Origin: Clostridiales bacterium
Lineage (GTDB): Bacteria; Bacillota; Clostridia; Christensenellales; UBA1242
Direction: 5' to 3'
Assembly: GCA_015055665.1 (NCBI GenBank)
Contig: SVHX01000009.1
Coordinates: forward strand, 1-53,234
Length of the DNA stretch: 53,234 nt
This document shows positions 51,256 through 53,234 of this stretch, in pieces. The notes beneath the pieces are model-generated. The model worked only from the letters and a program-made list of their open reading frames with translations. It made no database searches and had not been told where the DNA came from. The translations under genes and the position numbers were made by a program. Position 1 is the first letter of the stretch, and each line of letters starts with the position of its first letter.

Positions 51256-53234
51256 ATGAAGAAGTTAAGCAGAGGTCAGAAGATTAATCGGATATGCGTT
51301 TATTCGCTACTTTCAGCTGTTTTCTCCCTATTTATTTTCGCCGGGGGGGGGGTACTCTACTGAGGCAATAACAACAAGCGACACGACTAGTTATGTGTCG
51401 GTTGGAGAACTGTATAATTCAAGCACGCACAAAGTCAATCCGGACAACTTTAATATATTGATGAAGTATATTTCTGGTAATGATGTTGTCGATATAAGCA
51501 AAGTGAGAGCTCTAGCTAATTCTCAAACTAGTGCGAAAGATATAAGGTCAAATATTGTTTCCGCTGGAACTCAAGGGGATACATCTTATGTGGCCAAAGC
51601 TAATGGCAAAGATATATGTGTTCGATTAGGTGGTCTAGATTGGCAAGTCATGTATCTTAGTACTGACAAATCTGGTAATTCAATATTAACACTTTGGCTG
51701 GATAATAATGTCCAAGACGCTTGGATGAATAGGTCTTCGCCAGAAACGGGTGATTATGCTTTTATAAATGGTGGATTATATAGTCGTTATTCGGTGTGGA
51801 CAAGTCAAGATCAATGGGAATATCCGTCCAACATGTATGGTACTAGTTATGTTAGTGCGGTAACACTCAATAACGGAGGCCTGTATTCAATATATGCTGA
51901 TAACAAGGTTGCCGAAGCCGAACAAGACAGTGGTAGTGTGTTTGCATTGTTTACAATGAGTCAGTTTGGATTAACTGACCATTTGATTACTCCTAGGCAG
52001 GTTGGTTGGCAGGAGAACCAAAGTGCATTAGAGATATTAACATCATCTACAACTAAATATTCAAATGATGCTTGGTCTAAGACAACTAGCAGTCAGGGTT
52101 TTATATTTCCTGTGGTTAATTTTGCATCTAAAGAATATAGTGATCAATGGGCTGATGCATATTTGTGGTTGCCAAGTATGTGTGAAACAGGTTACAATAG
52201 TAGTAACGTTGGACTGTGGGAAACGTCGACTGAGCAAAGGAGTAACTTTGATGGTATAACCACAAGTGTTACGGGAAGTGTGGGCTCAGATACAACAATT
52301 CGAATCAGAAGTCGTACTATGCTAAGATCTGGGCATACGGACGCTACTACTTTAGAATACGCAACTTCAACAATAAAGAGTTTACAACCGACTGGAACAG
52401 CTTGTCATGGCGATAATGTAAAAGTTGTTGCATACGCAGTACGTCCAGCATTACACATTAACTTAAACTCGATGTATCTAGATGTTATGGAGCAAACAGC
52501 TAGAGGTGTAGAGGTTGGACAGATATATAACACCACTACAAAAGCGTTAGATACAAATAATGTGAAAATTTTAACAAAATATATTACAGGCAATGCTGGT
52601 GCTACTAGTAGTACCGTAAGTACTAATGCAACAGAAATCACTGATGCTAGTGAGATAAGGGGCTATACTATAAGTGCTGGTACTGAGGGTGGCGTAGCGT
52701 ATTATGCTAAAGCTGCTGGTCAAGATGTTACTGTGACAATAGGTGGGATTGAGTGGACAGCTATGTACCTCAGCAAAGATAAAAATAATAATAGCGTATT
52801 GACACTATGGATGAACGGATTTAAGCAAAATTCATGGAGCACCCGGTCGAGTACGGAAGGAGCGTATTATGGCTTTAGTGACGGAATAATGTATAGTGAT
52901 TACTCTGCAAACTGGAGTAGTCCATCTCAAGGCAATTATCCTAGTAATATGTATGGAACTAGTTATATTAATGCCGTAACTCTTAATAACGGCGGTAGTT
53001 ATGCTACAAGTAATTCGGCAGTAACAACCGCAACTCAGAGTAGCAGTAGTGTATTTGCACCATATACAATGTCATCATACGGACTGACACAATATCTAGT
53101 TAAGCCTCGTAATGTAGCATGGCAAGAGAATCAGAGTGCCAAAGATATTGAACACGTGTCCTTTAACTATCCAAATGATGCGTGGAGTACATCTACAAGC
53201 GATAATGGATTTTTTAGTACTCCTAATGGCGTAA
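51256..53234 (+). CDS. Secreted tandem-repeat protein, frame broken at a G10 tract (partial)
   Basis: The ATG at 51256 has AAGGAG upstream. The first 29 codons encode a signal peptide (MKKLSRGQKINR, then a hydrophobic core SLLSAVFSLFIFA). A run of ten G follows and, as written, the frame hits TGA at 51361-51363 after 35 codons. With one G fewer (or two more), the frame opens as GGGYSTEAITTSD and stays open to the window edge, over 620 codons. It contains tandem ~371-residue modules with WLPSMCETG and AVRPALHINL near the end of the first, resembling DUF6273/C-type-lectin-like domains. The gene is therefore switched off in this copy, or the tract length is misread. The C-terminus lies beyond the window. 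Confidence 0.8.
51343..51352 (+). repeat. G10 homopolymer (candidate phase-variation tract)
   Basis: Ten consecutive G in an A/T-rich chromosome, located just after the signal-peptide core. The next longest G runs noticed in the window are only six. Nine or twelve G would join the signal peptide to the downstream frame. Confidence 0.85.
51401..53234 (+). repeat. Tandem ~1113-bp coding repeat (second copy cut by the window end)
   Basis: VGELYNSST (51401) and VGQIYNTTT (52514) begin equivalent modules, 1113 bases or 371 codons apart. Matching internal blocks include ILMKYISGN/ILTKYITGN, ILTLWLDN/VLTLWMNG, YPSNMYGTSY in both, AVTLNNGG in both, and WQENQSA in both. Confidence 0.88.

Noticed and set aside
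51343..53234. Calling the last gene an ordinary pseudogene
   Set aside because: The frame after the G tract is fully open for over 620 codons with coherent repeats, which fits a reversible frame switch or a tract-length error better than decay.
1..53234. CRISPR arrays, insertion sequences, prophage or integrase genes
   Set aside because: No regularly spaced direct repeats with unique spacers and no transposase or integrase motifs were seen in any large frame.

Overview
The window looks like chromosomal DNA from a low-GC, endospore-forming, Clostridia-like Firmicute. It carries spoIIGA-sigE-sigG, gpr, a spoIVFA/spoIVFB pair, a Spo0A effector domain, minD/minE and the order comEC-holA-rpsT-gpr. 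The species cannot be named from the sequence; the many orphan genes suggest a poorly sampled lineage. Most genes are on the + strand in short operons, usually separated by clear rho-independent terminators. Many promoters read TTGACA-like, 16-18 bp, then TATAAT, TGGTAAAAT or TGGTACAAT.

Layout. 1-2665: a structured repeat, then the sporulation sigma cassette (SpoIIGA processes pro-SigE; SigG acts later in the forespore). 2775-3259: tRNA-Asn followed by two decayed tandem units that each end in a copy of the tRNA 3' tail. 3316-8596: small metabolic or orphan genes (a PII/CutA-like fold protein, a GH13 glucosidase, two methyltransferase-like proteins, an RpiB-family isomerase, a lipoprotein). 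8657-8905: a well-promoted short transcript encoding a 20-residue hydrophobic peptide. 8966-11922: a membrane protein coupled to HflX, and an orphan gene. 12144-16372: a Cys-rich mini-protein and a 1219-residue membrane-anchored Ig-like surface protein. 16498-22108: two membrane-tethered winged-helix-like paralogues, then uvrB-uvrA behind a LexA-like box. 22107-22251: an inverted second copy of the repeat at the left edge. 22411-29261: a DUF421/DUF4363 pair, the acetyltransferase half of GlmU alone, an RlmD/TrmA-type RNA methyltransferase, a small hydrolase, a methyltransferase and two tandem orphan paralogues. 29453-33028: a divergent MreB-like gene, minD, minE, a spoIVFA-like gene and spoIVFB. 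33147-38445: comEC, holA, rpsT with a long charged tail, gpr and a lytic transglycosylase. 38561-46632: lysS, a DegV protein, an HD phosphohydrolase, a receiver-less Spo0A effector domain, aspS, a lipoprotein and an ABC exporter. 46847-47163: tRNA-Leu(CAA) preceded by tandem partial copies of its own 5' end. 47323-51155: polA and an MtaD/SsnA-type deaminase. 51256-end: a secreted repeat protein interrupted by a G10 tract.

The most interesting signals are these: (1) a G10 homopolymer exactly at the end of a signal peptide, which puts a long open frame of tandem ~371-residue repeats out of frame, a likely phase-variable surface protein; (2) a stand-alone Spo0A DNA-binding domain with no receiver; (3) two tRNA loci flanked by tandem partial tRNA-derived repeats; (4) dispersed repeats built from tiny hairpins, many with GTTA loops; (5) a strong promoter driving a 20-residue hydrophobic peptide; (6) paired membrane-tethered winged-helix-like proteins beside the SOS repair genes. 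No CRISPR array, transposase, integrase or rRNA gene was seen.
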